From the NCBI RefSeq assembly GCF_020921035.1, contig NC_063152.1, positions 24,316,887-24,380,886 on the forward strand: a stretch of 64,000 bases of DNA. Direction: 5' to 3'. Both the position numbers and the translations under genes were made by a program. A model generated the notes under the pieces. It was not told where the DNA came from and did no database searches. It worked only from the letters and a program-made list of their open reading frames with translations. Source of the stretch: Rhodamnia argentea (taxonomy: Eukaryota > Streptophyta > Magnoliopsida > Myrtales > Myrtaceae). This document shows positions 50,793 to 61,317 of the stretch, piece after piece; position 1 is the first letter of the stretch; every line of letters begins with the position of its first letter.

Positions 50793-51596
50793 ACTTGGGG
50801 AGTCGGCCAGTAGTCTCAATAGTAAAGTTTTCCCCTACTACAGAAATTCAGAGACGAATGATTCGATTTGATTCAATATAAAGGCTTGTTATTTGATTTT
50901 GATAATTTATGTTGTAATTTTGTCTTCCATCTGCTGTAATTTCTGGGCTGTAATGTCCGCACATGCGCCTCATTAATCGACCACGAGCAATGTCCTGATC
51001 TTCTCCGTGACAAGAACAACTGTCACGAGCAACTCTACTCTGCATGGTGATGGCTGTCTGAAATGCCAATGTCTTGGTTTGATACCCCGTGTCCCTACGA
51101 ACCGTTCGTCAATTGCTCGAACGCAGATTTCACATCTTCCCTTTTATTACCCTTTTCTGCTGATTTGAGATCTGAAACTCTGTTTCGTTCCAACCACCCC
51201 CACCCACAAAGAGATGCTGAAACTTTCCTAATCATGTTTCACGCTCCCATTCTGGCCGGAAAAACAAAATTTGAGAAAACCATTGACTTCAGCTTTTACA
51301 ATACGTACGCTAATGACCAAGAATCGGACACGTAAGACGACGACTGTAAAAGTAGGTGTAAGAACCTATTTTATGAGGTAATCTTTCACCCGCGATTCGA
51401 ACGATGGGCATAACAGTTTGCCCTACGCGCTGCTGTAAGAATCTCAAATGCGTTACTTAATGTTCGAACTAAGCAATAAATCCTCGGATCATATGCTCGT
51501 TACCCGTATGTAAGTTCATGCCGGCACAAGAAGTACAGTAACCATGGAGATTCTCAATTCTTAGCCTCAAATGCCATGTTTTCATTGGTCGATAAA
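50793..51596. other. 3' UTR and spacer
   Basis: The first hundred or more bases are probably 3' UTR of the coiled-coil gene. Near 51385-51410 the minus strand carries a box-B-like phrase, CGTTCGAATCGCGGG, without a recognisable tRNA. No gene is seen. Confidence 0.35.
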
Positions 51597-52013
51597 GGGC
51601 CCTGTTTGGTTTAGCATTGCAAATGAGCATTGAGGTCTAAGTCTTCCATAATGGTGTTAGGTTTTTTTAACTCTTTTGGCCAAATGTAAATGCGTGTAAT
51701 TGGGCTCAAAGTTTTGGACCTGAAGGTACTTTGGAATGCAATTGGAATTCAACTAATTTTTTTATTATTTTAATTTTTTCACCTTTGCTTGCCGGCTCCG
51801 GGGGCCGCCCGCCGCCGCCCTTTTTTCAAAAAGAAAAAATATTTTACGAAGTTCATTTTTCACCAAACAATATTTTCGTCAAAGTTGCTTTTTAAATGTG
51901 TTTTTAAAATACACTTTACCAAACACTACTTGCATTTTGAAAAGGGCTTTTAGCTCAAAAAGGTATTTATATTTTCTCAAAATTCCTTGACCAAATATTG
52001 AACCAAACAGGGC
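51597..52013. mobile_element. Short MITE with GGCCCTGTTTGGTT ends
   Basis: The left end reads GGGCCCTGTTTGGTTTAG and the right end is the inverse of GAACCAAACAGGGCC. Inner arms share AAATG/CATTT phrases, and there is a small GC patch with GGGCCGCCCGCC near 51800. It sits about 530 bp upstream of the RING-H2 start codon. No protein is encoded. Confidence 0.75.
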
Positions 52014-52388
52014 CAAAGTCGGAAGTGTGGGGGCACTCTCATTTTGTCCAAAAGGAGAAGGTAAAGTGCGAGATTCCTCTCATCCTCACACTTACCCGCC
52101 TGGCTGGACTGTGCTACTCCTACTTTGATTAAACCACCTGGCTCGAGAGAATTTCAATGTTGATTAGTCACTTTGATGGGAAAGCACCAACCAACCAATG
52201 ATTCGGTTAGTCAACAAACCATCACCTCCAATGGAGAAACTTCACCCAACAAAAGAAATTGTAGAAAAATAGATGACAAGGTGGCGTGTCAGCTTTCCAC
52301 CTCTCTCTATCTCAACTTTGCTTACCTTTTCATCCAATACCAAGACCCTCCTTTTGCTCTCCTTTCATCTTTGACACCTTCCCATCAT

Positions 52389-52431
52389 CTCTCCCCCTCT
52401 CTCTCTCTCTCCCTCTCTCTCTCTCTCTCTG
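52389..52431. repeat. CT microsatellite in the RING-H2 gene leader
   Basis: A near-pure CT run about 110 bp before the start codon, most likely in the 5' UTR. CT-rich leaders are common in plant genes. Confidence 0.7.
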
Positions 52432-52541
52432 TCTGGTGGTATGCAAATTGAGCTCAGATTGCGTGGGAATCCAAACATTCTGGCACTCTGTCCCAGCAGT
52501 TAGTGCCCCCAAAATCAAAAATCAGAGCAGACATAATTAGA

Positions 52542-53672
52542 ATGGGATCTTCAGGCAGCCCAAACCCTTGGGCACCATATGACACCTACAAAGACTGCTC
52601 TCTAGGAATCTGTTCCATCTACTGCCCCCAGTGGTGCTACATCGTCTTCCCTCCGCCCCCACCTGGTGACTCCGGTCCCGGCTCCGGCGGCACTTATTTC
52701 TCCCCTCTGGTCATAGCAGTCATCGGCATATTGGCAAGCGCCTTCCTCTTGGTAAGCTACTACACCATCATCACCAAGTATTGCAGGAGGAGGAGGAACA
52801 GTTACGCTTTGGACTTGGCTGATACCAATTCGGACCATCAGATGAATGGCGGGTCGTGGCAAAACGCCGCGTCGGGCGGGCTTGATGAGGCGGCGATCAA
52901 GTCGATAGCCGTCTGCAAGTACAAGAGAGGCGACGGCCTCGTCGAGGGCACGGATTGCTCGGTCTGCCTCAGCGAGTTTCAGGAAGACGAGAGCCTGAGG
53001 CTGTTGCCCAAATGCAGCCACGCTTTCCACCTACCTTGTATCGATACCTGGCTCAAGTCGCACTCGAGTTGCCCGCTCTGCCGATCTAACATCGCGTCTG
53101 CGAATCACGACCCCCCGCCGATGACTCTTCCGCAGGATACAGCGCCGGCCCGAGAAGCTCCTCCGGCGAGCAATGATGTCGAAGCACTAGGATCCCGGCA
53201 TAGAGATGAGACTGTCCTAGAGATTCACGATCATTTCAGGACCGAGGACCGTGACGCCGCCGCCGTCGGCATTGGGGCTAGCGACGGCCTCGCCACTTCG
53301 AAGTCTCCAATTCGAACTGCAGGGGTAACTGAAGATAGGGAAATCGAAATTGGGCAAGATGGTGCTCAAACAATGAGGAGATCGGTGTCCTTGAACTCCG
53401 GCCTATCGCAAGGACGGGTCTCGATCACGGACATTTTGCAGGATCGCGACGAACATAATGACGATCATCTCGACTGCATTCGAGTGGAGGATGTGCAAGT
53501 TGCAATGGGAATTGGACCCTCAAAGCCACTAGGTGGAGAAGATTCCAACTCCAGCCACAGAACAAGAGTTGCGACGCCACAAATGGAAAGGAGTCCACCA
53601 GAGATGAAGAGATCGATTTCTGCAGGGAGGTTCATGTTTGGAAGGCACGGGAGAGGCAGGAATTTCATCTAA
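52542..53672 (+). CDS. ATL-type RING-H2 E3 ubiquitin ligase, 376 aa
   Basis: Single-exon gene, as is usual for the ATL family. The start chosen is ATG 52542 (MGSSGSPNPWAPY); no ATG lies earlier in frame. A Pro/Gly-rich N-terminus leads to one membrane segment at about 54-76 and a CRRRR stop-transfer. The ATL hallmark GLD follows at 113-115 (GLDEAAIKSI). The RING-H2 finger is complete, with zinc ligands C139, C142, C158, H160, H163, C166, C177 and C180, and the conserved Pro after the sixth ligand region (SSCPLC). The Ser/Asp-rich C-terminus resembles the ATL51/52 and ATL1/16 type rather than the short ATLs. Such proteins sit in endomembranes or plasma membrane and hand ubiquitin from an E2 to targets, often in defence or stress signalling. 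Targets cannot be told from the sequence. Confidence 0.92.
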   Translation: MGSSGSPNPWAPYDTYKDCSLGICSIYCPQWCYIVFPPPPPGDSGPGSGGTYFSPLVIAVIGILASAFLLVSYYTIITKYCRRRRNSYALDLADTNSDHQMNGGSWQNAASGGLDEAAIKSIAVCKYKRGDGLVEGTDCSVCLSEFQEDESLRLLPKCSHAFHLPCIDTWLKSHSSCPLCRSNIASANHDPPPMTLPQDTAPAREAPPASNDVEALGSRHRDETVLEIHDHFRTEDRDAAAVGIGASDGLATSKSPIRTAGVTEDREIEIGQDGAQTMRRSVSLNSGLSQGRVSITDILQDRDEHNDDHLDCIRVEDVQVAMGIGPSKPLGGEDSNSSHRTRVATPQMERSPPEMKRSISAGRFMFGRHGRGRNFI

Positions 53673-54147
53673 CCCCCAGCTGAAAATTCTGACCCTCTCT
53701 CTTTTCCACGTTTGCTGTACACATTAACACAATCTCTGTGCATATGATACAAATACCAGACGAAAGACAGATCTTGATGTACATTCTTCATCCGGACATG
53801 AAAAACTTCAGATTTACACTTGGTGTTCCTCTGCAGAAGACCCTTTTTCTCTTCTTTGTTTGAGCTTAGGTGTAAAGTTTTACCTTCCCTAGATGCATGA
53901 TAGACAAGTTCGAGGGTCCGTAAGTGCCATCTTCGTTGATTTACTAAAAAAAAAAAAATAGAAAAAAGGTTTAAAAAAAACAAAGAAAGTGTTCCAACAA
54001 CTTTGGTCACTACGGGCATATCATTTTTTGTAAGCTTTAACATTTAATTATACTTTCGTGATAAATTTTAGAACTTTTAATGAACATATCTTTAAAAAAA
54101 AAATGAAGAACCACTACCATGGTTACTCTGTTGCCAATGGGCATGTT
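53673..54147. other. 3' UTR of the RING-H2 gene and spacer
   Basis: Non-coding DNA that includes the probable 3' UTR. Poly-A/T runs occur near 53947 and 54093. Nothing else is recognised. Confidence 0.4.
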
Positions 54148-55028
54148 AGGGTATGCATAATAACACTTCTGGAAGTGGATTTTTGCTCTAGAAGTGCTTC
54201 TAGAGTAGAAATCGGTTTGGTAATATAACTTTTGAAGCAAAAATTCTTTTGGTAAAAATTTTTACTTTTGAAGTTGTATTTCCCTCAATTTGAGAAGTTA
54301 AAAAAATTATTTGTCCAACTCAAGAAGTACTTCTCGTATCATCCTCTTTTTATTACACCGTTACTCTTTTTTCGATCATACCCATCTCTGTCAACCTTCA
54401 CTATCGCAGGCCGTCACCGACTATGGCCCAACACCGACCTCCACCGGCCGTTGCCCACGACCACTATCAACCGCCGACCATCGCTTGCCTTTGCCCACCA
54501 CAGACTTCCATTGGTTACCACCCGCCGATCGCCCTCGCCCACTGTAGACTTCCGCCGATCACCACCCGCCGATCACCCTCGGTAGCCAACCATCGTCGAC
54601 CTCCGCCGGCTCATCGCCGCCCACGATGGCCAACCACCGCCGCTAACCGCCACCCATTGCCAACCTTTGTCGGCCGCGATCGACGCCAACCACCGATCTT
54701 CGTCGGCCACGAACGCCGGCCGCTATTGCCAAGTTGCGTCTCCGGCCATCGGAGTAGCCATCTTCGGCCACATGAATAAAAAGTAAAAAATAAATATTTA
54801 TTTAATAAGAATTATTTTTAAAGAAATTTAAAAAGTTAAAAAATGAAGTAGAAATTTTTCGTTCGCCGATAATAATTTTTCATAAAATATTTTGTGTTTA
54901 TAATGTTTCTGAAGTAGAAATTTTCAATCGTTACCAAATTAATTGAAATAATTTCTAGAGTAGATTTAGAAAATTTAACTTCTGACCAGAAGTTATTTTT
55001 TGAATCAGAAGTGTTACCATACGCACTC
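54148..55028. mobile_element. hAT-like MITE related to that at 12631
   Basis: The left end is AGGGTATGCATAATAACAC and the right end the inverse of GTGTTACCATACGCACTCT. Arms repeat AGAAGT/ACTTCT words. The core at about 54410-54770 is built of CCGCCGACCA and CCACCGCC phrases, like the element inside the secreted-protein gene. There is no transposase. Confidence 0.65.
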
Positions 55029-56068
55029 TTATTGACCCACTACAGGAATTCATTATGATTTAATACTTTATATTTAAATTCACAAGGGTTCCCCACAGAA
55101 GTGACTTTATTCCTTTTTCTTTTTTTACCCAGACTTTATGGGATCATGTCATGCCATGTTTGATTCACCACTGTCCCAGCTCCCCCCCCCAAAAAAATTT
55201 TAATTTTTTATATTTCAAGTCTCGACTTTTTAGAGGTCGGCAGGGAATCTTCAGCCAGGGAAATTAAAAGTTTAAGAAAAGAAAAAAAAAAAAAAGATAA
55301 GGACAAGACAGTGTTACCTACTTTGCATCAAACTAAATGAGCTGACACTGACGTTTGGCCAGAACGACGTCGATCTTGATTGATTCCCCATTGACCCGAC
55401 AACACATCAAAGACTTCTTCTTCTTCTTTTTGGGGTTTGGGCAGTCAAAGAAGAAATCAATCTGAGGAATTCGGGACAAGAATTGGTCGGTCGGCCCACC
55501 TACCTCTCAGCTCATACCAAAAGCTTTTCCGACAAGGAAGCGGTAATGAATCCGCAATTGCCTAATTTTCTTTTCCGGACTTTTCAATCACGCATTTGAA
55601 TTTTCCCTCATTCGATTGGGTATCTCGATTTTTCGAAAGGCAGCTCGGCTCGATGTTTTCTGTTAAATTGAACGCCACGTCGTAAAATGTTCGCCGGCTT
55701 GTCTTGCCCAAGTCATCCTGAAAAGAAGGCGGGCTGTGGCGGCGTACGCGTGTGATGGAGGTGATCCGTGGGGGTGTGATTTGAGTGACGGTGGCCGGCT
55801 TGGGTTGTGTATTGGAGGTGATGGTAGTTTGTGGCAGTGGTGTGAGCCGGTTGTGATGGTCGTCCGTGGTGGTGATGAGAGCTAATGTTGGTATGATTTT
55901 GGATGATGATCGTCGGTTTTGGTGGTGCCAGTTGGTTGTGGTGGCGCAGGGCTTGTGGCAAACGAGTTACTCGGTTCTAGTGGTGATGTGTGATAGGGTG
56001 TACTTCCATTGACGAGCGGAAGTTGGTCACAGTATCAAAAAAAAAAATAAGTAAGAAAAATTAGTGGT
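55029..56068. other. Intergenic, no gene recognised
   Basis: Holds a GT/GGTGGT-biased low-complexity stretch at about 55720-55990 and homopolymer runs at 55186 and 55280. The one longer frame there encodes His/Thr-rich low-complexity sequence and is not called. Confidence 0.35.
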
Positions 56069-56312
56069 TAAGGCTCGATTTATTTAGCGAAAAATAAATA
56101 ATTTGAAAATCATTTTTCTAAAACAATAATTTGTATAGCTTATAAAAATAAATAAATAAAAAATATATTCATCATCCACGAAAATATTTTGAAATAAGTT
56201 ATTGTGAAAAATTAAAATATTTTTCATTGTTTTATTTCAAGTGGTAGAATCGATCAATTTTAGGAAAATATTTTCTAAAATATTTATTTTTTGCAAAATA
56301 AACGAAGCCTAA
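56069..56312. mobile_element. Short MITE, older than the segmental duplication
   Basis: The left end TTAAGGCTCGATTTATTT is matched by the inverse of AATAAACGAAGCCTAA. The arms are AT-rich. Its right part recurs at 61348-61492 in the second copy of the duplicated segment. Confidence 0.6.
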
Positions 56313-57012
56313 ATTAGGATTTATTTTCCGACTTGGCATCACCACAAACGACATGTAGGCATCCAACGTGTACAACTAAATGTGACTAAACGGCAAAGTT
56401 GGCCATTTCAGCTACCACCGCTAAAAAGTTTTAATGGAAGTAGACTAATTTGAAGTCCAAGTACTTAATTTTTTATTTTGTCGAAAAGTCCAAGTACTCA
56501 ATTGAATTAAAAGAAAAGTTGAGGTACTTATGACAATCCTTGTTCCGACCGAATGTGGACCACAGTTCTTATGCAAGATAGAGCTAATTGGAATTCTTGT
56601 CTCGGTCATGATTCCTTTCCTAGATCGTGCATCTTATCTTTCTATCGACCCTTTCAGTTCAGTTTGGGATGGAGTTATTTCGCCCTTATGAAATCGGGTG
56701 CCACAAAACCCGAATTAGCCCTGCCCGACCTGGCCCAACAAAAAAATTGTGGGTTAGGCCTCCTTCTTGTTCAGCTAATGGGTAAAGAATCAAGTATCAT
56801 GAGCGGCTCGGTTTAGTTTGGGATCACAACCCGAGTTGAGCCGAAACGCCTTAAACAAACTCTACTAGATCCCAAACCATCATCTCCCAAATCATGAAGC
56901 TCCTCGATCCCAAATTTGTCGTCCATAAGCTTTTATCAGGTTTTGCCTGATTGGCTCTGTGCTCGGATTCAATTATTTCATGGCTGTTTCTTTTCTTCCA
57001 CTATTTATCCTT

Positions 57013-57758
57013 AGGAAAATCACCAAAAAAATCATAAATATATTGCAATTATATCAATTTTGTCCTAAACATTTCAATTTAACCAATTTAATCCTTAACG
57101 TTTTGACAATTTGTCAATATAGTACTTCTAGCCAATTTTGGCAACAACTAATATCGTGAATGCCGATCATCTTACATGTCATAATTTTTAGTTAATTTTT
57201 TGTTTTACTGACTTTTATTCTTTTTTTCATTATTAGGGTTGATTAGGGGGCCACTGGCTGAGGCCCTCGACAGCCCTTGAACTTTTGACCCTTGCTCAGA
57301 ACTGGGCGAAGGGTTGCTGCCCTCCCGCGTGGCTAATGAGGGCCGCACACCCTCGCACACATGAGCAAAGGAACACAAATCCTTGCCTAGATATGAGGGA
57401 GGGCTGTGAGGGCTCGCCAGCCTCGGTGAGGGCTCGCCATCCTTGCATGCGGCTTGCAAGGGTCGCGGCCCTCGTTTAGCTACGAGCGAGAGCTTGTGGC
57501 GCTCGCCAGCGGCCAGTGGCGCTCACATGCCCTTAGCAATAAGAAAAAAAAAATTGAAAAACTTCACGTTAGTGTCCGAGGTGGCATATAAGACGGCCGG
57601 CGTCCACGCTGTCAATTTCCAGTCAAAATTGACACGAAAGAATGCATTGATAAATTATCAACATGTTTAGAACTAAATTGGGCAAAATGAAATGTTTAGA
57701 ATTGAATTGTCACAAGTGCAACAAATTTGAAGTTTATTTGGGTAAATTTTTTTTTTTT
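57013..57758. mobile_element. 'Family A' element, present only in copy 1
   Basis: The left arm ('tatcaattttgtcctaaac', 'tagccaattttggc') and right arm ('tttccagtcaaaattgac', 'ttagaactaaattgggc') are inverted. The core at about 57240-57535 is GC-rich, with many GAGGGC/GCCCTC words. In copy 2 the flanking phrases 'cttttcttccattattt' and 'agagaaattgtgcaatg' lie about 40 bases apart, so the site is empty there. Confidence 0.7.
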
Positions 57759-58564
57759 TGTCCGTCGTGCCGAGCGGACAGGGAGAAATTGGGCAGCGAG
57801 GACTCACTTTCCATGACGAGAATAAGATGGGGACTTTGGGAGATCTCGCGATTGGATTTACAGCAATTCTTCGGTTCGGTGCCTCCGTTCATTCTCAAGT
57901 TCGTGCTCAAGGTGAATGAAAATCTTGAAGGTTGCCGGTCGGAGGGGCGGAAGCGTTTCGAGCAGTCAGTATCAACAAGAGTTTGATCACTGCCCTCGAG
58001 TTTCTTTCTTCCCAAACAACTCGTAGCGAAATTCGTCTCCGGAAATTTCGAGATCGGATATATGTAGATCGATTCATCATCTAAGATCCGCGAAACAAAA
58101 AAAAAAGAGAGAGAGAAGGGAACCCGAAAACCGACCCAATGCCGGACCAGGCCGATCCGGGCGTTGGATTCGGGTTCTTCTCAGATCGCACCTACCATTC
58201 TTCCACCAAGGATATCCGACTCGAACCGAACCGTCGACGGATCCTGCTTGTAATCGCATCGACTCTACTTGTTCAATGCCATTCATCTACCTTATTATAA
58301 TTTTCTGCCGGTACAGTTAACTGAATATCTGATTTTTTCGAGGTGCAAGTCAGCCATTTTATTGGTAAATTTTCCATTTCAGCCGGGCAGATACACGGCC
58401 GGGCACAGGACCCGACCCGAGATAAACGGTAACCGGTTCATTCAAACTGCAGAGAAGAAAACAGGTGCTCGGGTTCACAATTATTACAATGAAATCCCAA
58501 ATCTTATTCACTACCGTACTGACCGATCACCGACCCAACCACCGGTTCGATCGAAGCCCCTCTC

Positions 58565-58999
58565 TCACGACGCGGCCGCCCCCCCGCCGAGCTTCGAGGT
58601 CTCGAGGTCCGCGGCCCGCTTGAGGAAGCTGGGGTCGTCGTCCTCCAGCACCATCTGGATTGGGGAGGACCCGAGGCCGTCGGCGATGGCGAGCATGATC
58701 TTCCGCATCTCGGACCGGAACTCCTCGAGGTCGACGGCGCCGCTGCCGTCGCAGTCGAAGCGCTCGAAGATGGAGTCGTAGAGGCGGGCGAGCTCCTGCG
58801 GCGGGGTGGCGACGTCGACGCCGAAGTCGGACTCGATGAGGCGCATCGACTCGAAGGCCTTGCGGATCTCGGACCGGGAGAGGACGCCGTCGCGGTTGAG
58901 GTCCAGGGCGGCGAAACGCTCGTCGACGCTCCTCCGGAACTGCTCCTCGTCGCTCACGAAGGCGCGCACCGTCGAGCCGTCGATTATCACAACCCCCAT
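58565..58999 (-). CDS. Two-EF-hand calcium-binding protein, copy 1, 144 aa
   Basis: Intronless. It starts MGVVIIDGSTVRAF, the typical opening of a small plant EF-hand family, which supports the ATG at 58999. Two canonical loops are complete: D33-LNRDGVLSRS-E44 and D82-CDGSGAVDLE-E93, with Gly at position 6 of each loop. The stretch between them (AFESMRLIESDFGVDVATPP) and the helix EEFRSEMRKIMLAIADGLG are conserved. The end (ADLETSKLGGGAAAS) is short. It should be a soluble calcium sensor; partners are unknown. The coding region is far richer in GC than its flanks. A near-identical paralogue lies at 63120-63590. A CACGTG box lies about 200 bp upstream. Confidence 0.9.
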   Translation of the reverse strand: MGVVIIDGSTVRAFVSDEEQFRRSVDERFAALDLNRDGVLSRSEIRKAFESMRLIESDFGVDVATPPQELARLYDSIFERFDCDGSGAVDLEEFRSEMRKIMLAIADGLGSSPIQMVLEDDDPSFLKRAADLETSKLGGGAAAS

Positions 59000-59196
59000 C
59001 TCTCACCTACTTCTCTCTCTCTGTCTAAACTGGTAGTTGTCCGAATTGAGGATATATTGAAAATGGAAAAGGAATAATAGAATTGAATTTAAGGGGAATA
59101 AAGTGAAAGAGATTATTATCTTCTTGGAAAAGGGCGAGAATCACACATAATGCTAATTTGTTTTTCATTTATTTTTTAATCATTTTTGGTGGGGGA

Positions 59197-59202
59197 CACG
59201 TG
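59197..59202 (-). promoter_or_regulatory. G-box upstream of EF-hand copy 1
   Basis: CACGTG within ACACGTGG, about 198 bp upstream of the ATG. It is kept, with its neighbours, in the diverged promoter of copy 2 (63689-63694). G-boxes bind bZIP and bHLH factors, including those acting in abscisic acid and light responses. Confidence 0.5.
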
Positions 59203-59302
59203 GACACCATTACATCGTACACAAATTGATTTTTTTTTATATTTCTTTTTTGGGGAAAAAAGCAGCAGTATTTAATATCATTTGCATAATGTGACCGTTA
59301 AT

Positions 59303-59372
59303 GGTGCGTTTGGTTTGGTCGGAGAAAAATTTCATGACAAACAAAAACGCTTTCTGAAAAATCGTTTTTCAA

Positions 59373-59411
<39 letters not shown>

Positions 59412-60015
59412 ATGTGATATGTGAACGAAAACGTTTATCGATGTTTGGATCTCATTCGGAGAATAATTTAAATTTCATTTTTGAATTTTTAAATATTTTT
59501 ATTTTATTTTATTTTTTCATCTTCTGTCTCGATCGATGGCCAGCCATAGCAACGGGCGACATCGGTCACAAGCGAGGACGAGCTCTTCCAAGGCCGATGA
59601 GACTCGGCCTTGGGTGAGCTCGTCCTAGTCAAACTCGACGAGCTCGGGCCTCTCTAGATTGGCAAGTTCAAGGCCTGGCTAGAGGTCGGCGAGTCGTGGC
59701 GAGCTCTGGGGAGGTTGAGTCTTGCCGGCTTTGGGCGAGCTCGTCCTCATATGTGGCTGGTGTTGGCCGAGGAAGAAGTAAAAATAAAAAAGAAAATAAA
59801 ATTGAAAATAAAAAAATGAATATTAATATATTTAAATATTAAAAAAAAAACTTGAGAGGTGCAATTTTGGAAAGTGTTTTCACCTCTTTAGATATAGAAA
59901 TTCTCTTTCCTAATTTAATGCATGAATTTTTTGTTGACTGAAAAATATTTTCTATTGAACAGTAATTTTTGATTATTTAAAAAACTAATTCTCGAAAAAC
60001 ACTCCCAAATGCACC
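59303..60015. mobile_element. 'Family C' inverted-repeat element between the EF-hand copies
   Basis: The left end GGTGCGTTTGGTTTGG is matched by the inverse of CCAAATGCACC. Inner arms ('aaatttcatgacaaac' on the left; 'agtgttttcacctcttta' on the right) fit the family. The core at about 59530-59770 holds repeated GAGCTCG/CGAGCTC phrases. A long T run lies at about 59377-59406. No protein is encoded. Confidence 0.65.
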
Positions 60016-60420
60016 TCGAATGTTTATTAAATCGGGCATCAATCTTGATTGTTCATCGAAGCTTCATACTAGGATTTTCACCTGCTTTTTACCGAGGATA
60101 TTGATCATTTGGTTAATTAAAACAACCCCTTCAAACTTTTAATTCATCTTTTTAAATCAACACAAATTTTAAAGTTAATACCACGAAAAATCTCAAATTA
60201 ACACATAAGTAACAAATTTATCCCAAACTTCAAACTATTTTGTGTCACCAAAAATCCCTAGATGCTATTCGCGTGATATATTCACCCTCCATTTTGCTTC
60301 TATAAATTTTACAGTTAAATTATCGAGCTAAACGACAAATAACAATAATTCAATTGACTCCAAATGAAAATCCGCCATTATGTCTTTGTTTCTTCAATTA
60401 TCTCTCATTTGAAGACAATT

Positions 60421-60453
<33 letters not shown>

Positions 60454-60639
60454 CGACACTCTAATTCTTCTTATTCTTCTTCTTCATCAAGCACTCTCCT
60501 TCATCATTGTCCTCGTCTTCAAGTGTACACGTTGAAATTTGTTCGAGCACACTTTTATCTCTGATATCTTCTTACCTTCGGTTTTTTTTTTTTTTCCAGG
60601 GTTTGTTTGGCGAACTCGTCCAAATCACCAAATTAGTAT
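60016..60639. other. Spacer with CT microsatellite
   Basis: AT-rich DNA with a CT repeat at about 60421-60452 and a TTC-rich run after it. It may be the leader of the broken gene that follows. Nothing else is recognised. Confidence 0.35.
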
Positions 60640-61317
60640 GTTCAATGACCTCAATTGCAAGTGGTACGAAAAGAAGCGCATCATCTTCCAGCTCAATCAA
60701 TGAAGTTTGTCCCTCTATTATGCAATCATGGCCGGCCTACAAATCTCTACACTTCTTGGAGACTTAAAAATCATGGAAGGAGATCTTTACCATTCCTCGT
60801 TGTGGAGGGTGATGGTCATGAATTTAAGGGCAACTCTTCATGTTTTTTTTTTTTTTTCCTGGTTCTTTGCACCAAGCATTGTTGGTTGTACTTCGTCTCA
60901 TGGATGTGCATCGCAAACGAGGAAAGAAATGGAATGAATTCAAGCCATGCTAAAAGTGTTTCATAGAGACGTCTTGTGATGGTAGTACATCATAGGACAT
61001 GTGAAGACATGCTGTGGTGGTACTTTTGTCTATTTTGTGCATTTTTCCTAGTTGATTACTTCCTCTACCAAGGAAGTTGGACCGAGTATTATCTTTACTA
61101 TTGCTTGCTTAACCATCTCATTGACGGGGCCGATAACGGCCGATTTTTCGCAATGGATCGATCCTAAGTCTTCGTCACATGAGAATGGAGAATTTTATGG
61201 ATTGATGAATGAGAAAGGGATCTTGGATAAGAGAATGGAAATGGTGGAAAAGTCAATTGAATGCATGTTAGGAAAAAAAAAAAATCCAAACTTTACAAAT
61301 GGAGCTACGTCGAAGTG
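60640..61317 (+). pseudogene. Degenerate GRF-type zinc finger gene
   Basis: Three pieces lie in three different frames. Near 60643-60714: MTSIASGTKRSASSSSSINE. Near 60717-60800: CNHGRPTNLYTSWRLKNHGRR, recalling the GRF zinc finger pattern (C.CG..., TSW..KNPGRR). Near 61141-61310: FSQWIDPK and then an acidic, probably coiled-coil tail with LDKRMEMVEKSIECML. A poly-T insertion at 60842-60857 and other frame breaks separate them. The second zinc ligand region is lost. GRF fingers are found in nucleic-acid-binding proteins and are often spread in plant genomes next to transposons. No intact product can be made from this copy unless introns rescue it, which looks unlikely. Confidence 0.5.

Larger units (their letters stand above)
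56160..59215. repeat. Segmental duplication, copy 1
   Basis: The block carries, in order: a MITE end, a stretch with 'gagctaattggaattcttgt', the phrase 'gattggctctgtgctcgg', the phrase 'atgacgagaataagat', and the EF-hand gene with its promoter. The same order is found at 61348-63700. The non-coding parts look 75-80% alike by eye. This copy has an extra family A element at 57013-57758. Confidence 0.8.

Noticed and set aside
51385..51412. tRNA-like TTCGAAT phrase on the minus strand
   Set aside because: There is no acceptor stem, anticodon arm or box A at the right place. At best it is a SINE fragment.
55713..55961. His/Thr-rich frame
   Set aside because: Low-complexity GT-rich DNA with no conserved motif.
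58527..59006. Arg-rich frames overlapping the EF-hand gene
   Set aside because: Shadows of a GC-rich coding region; the EF-hand frame is the conserved one.
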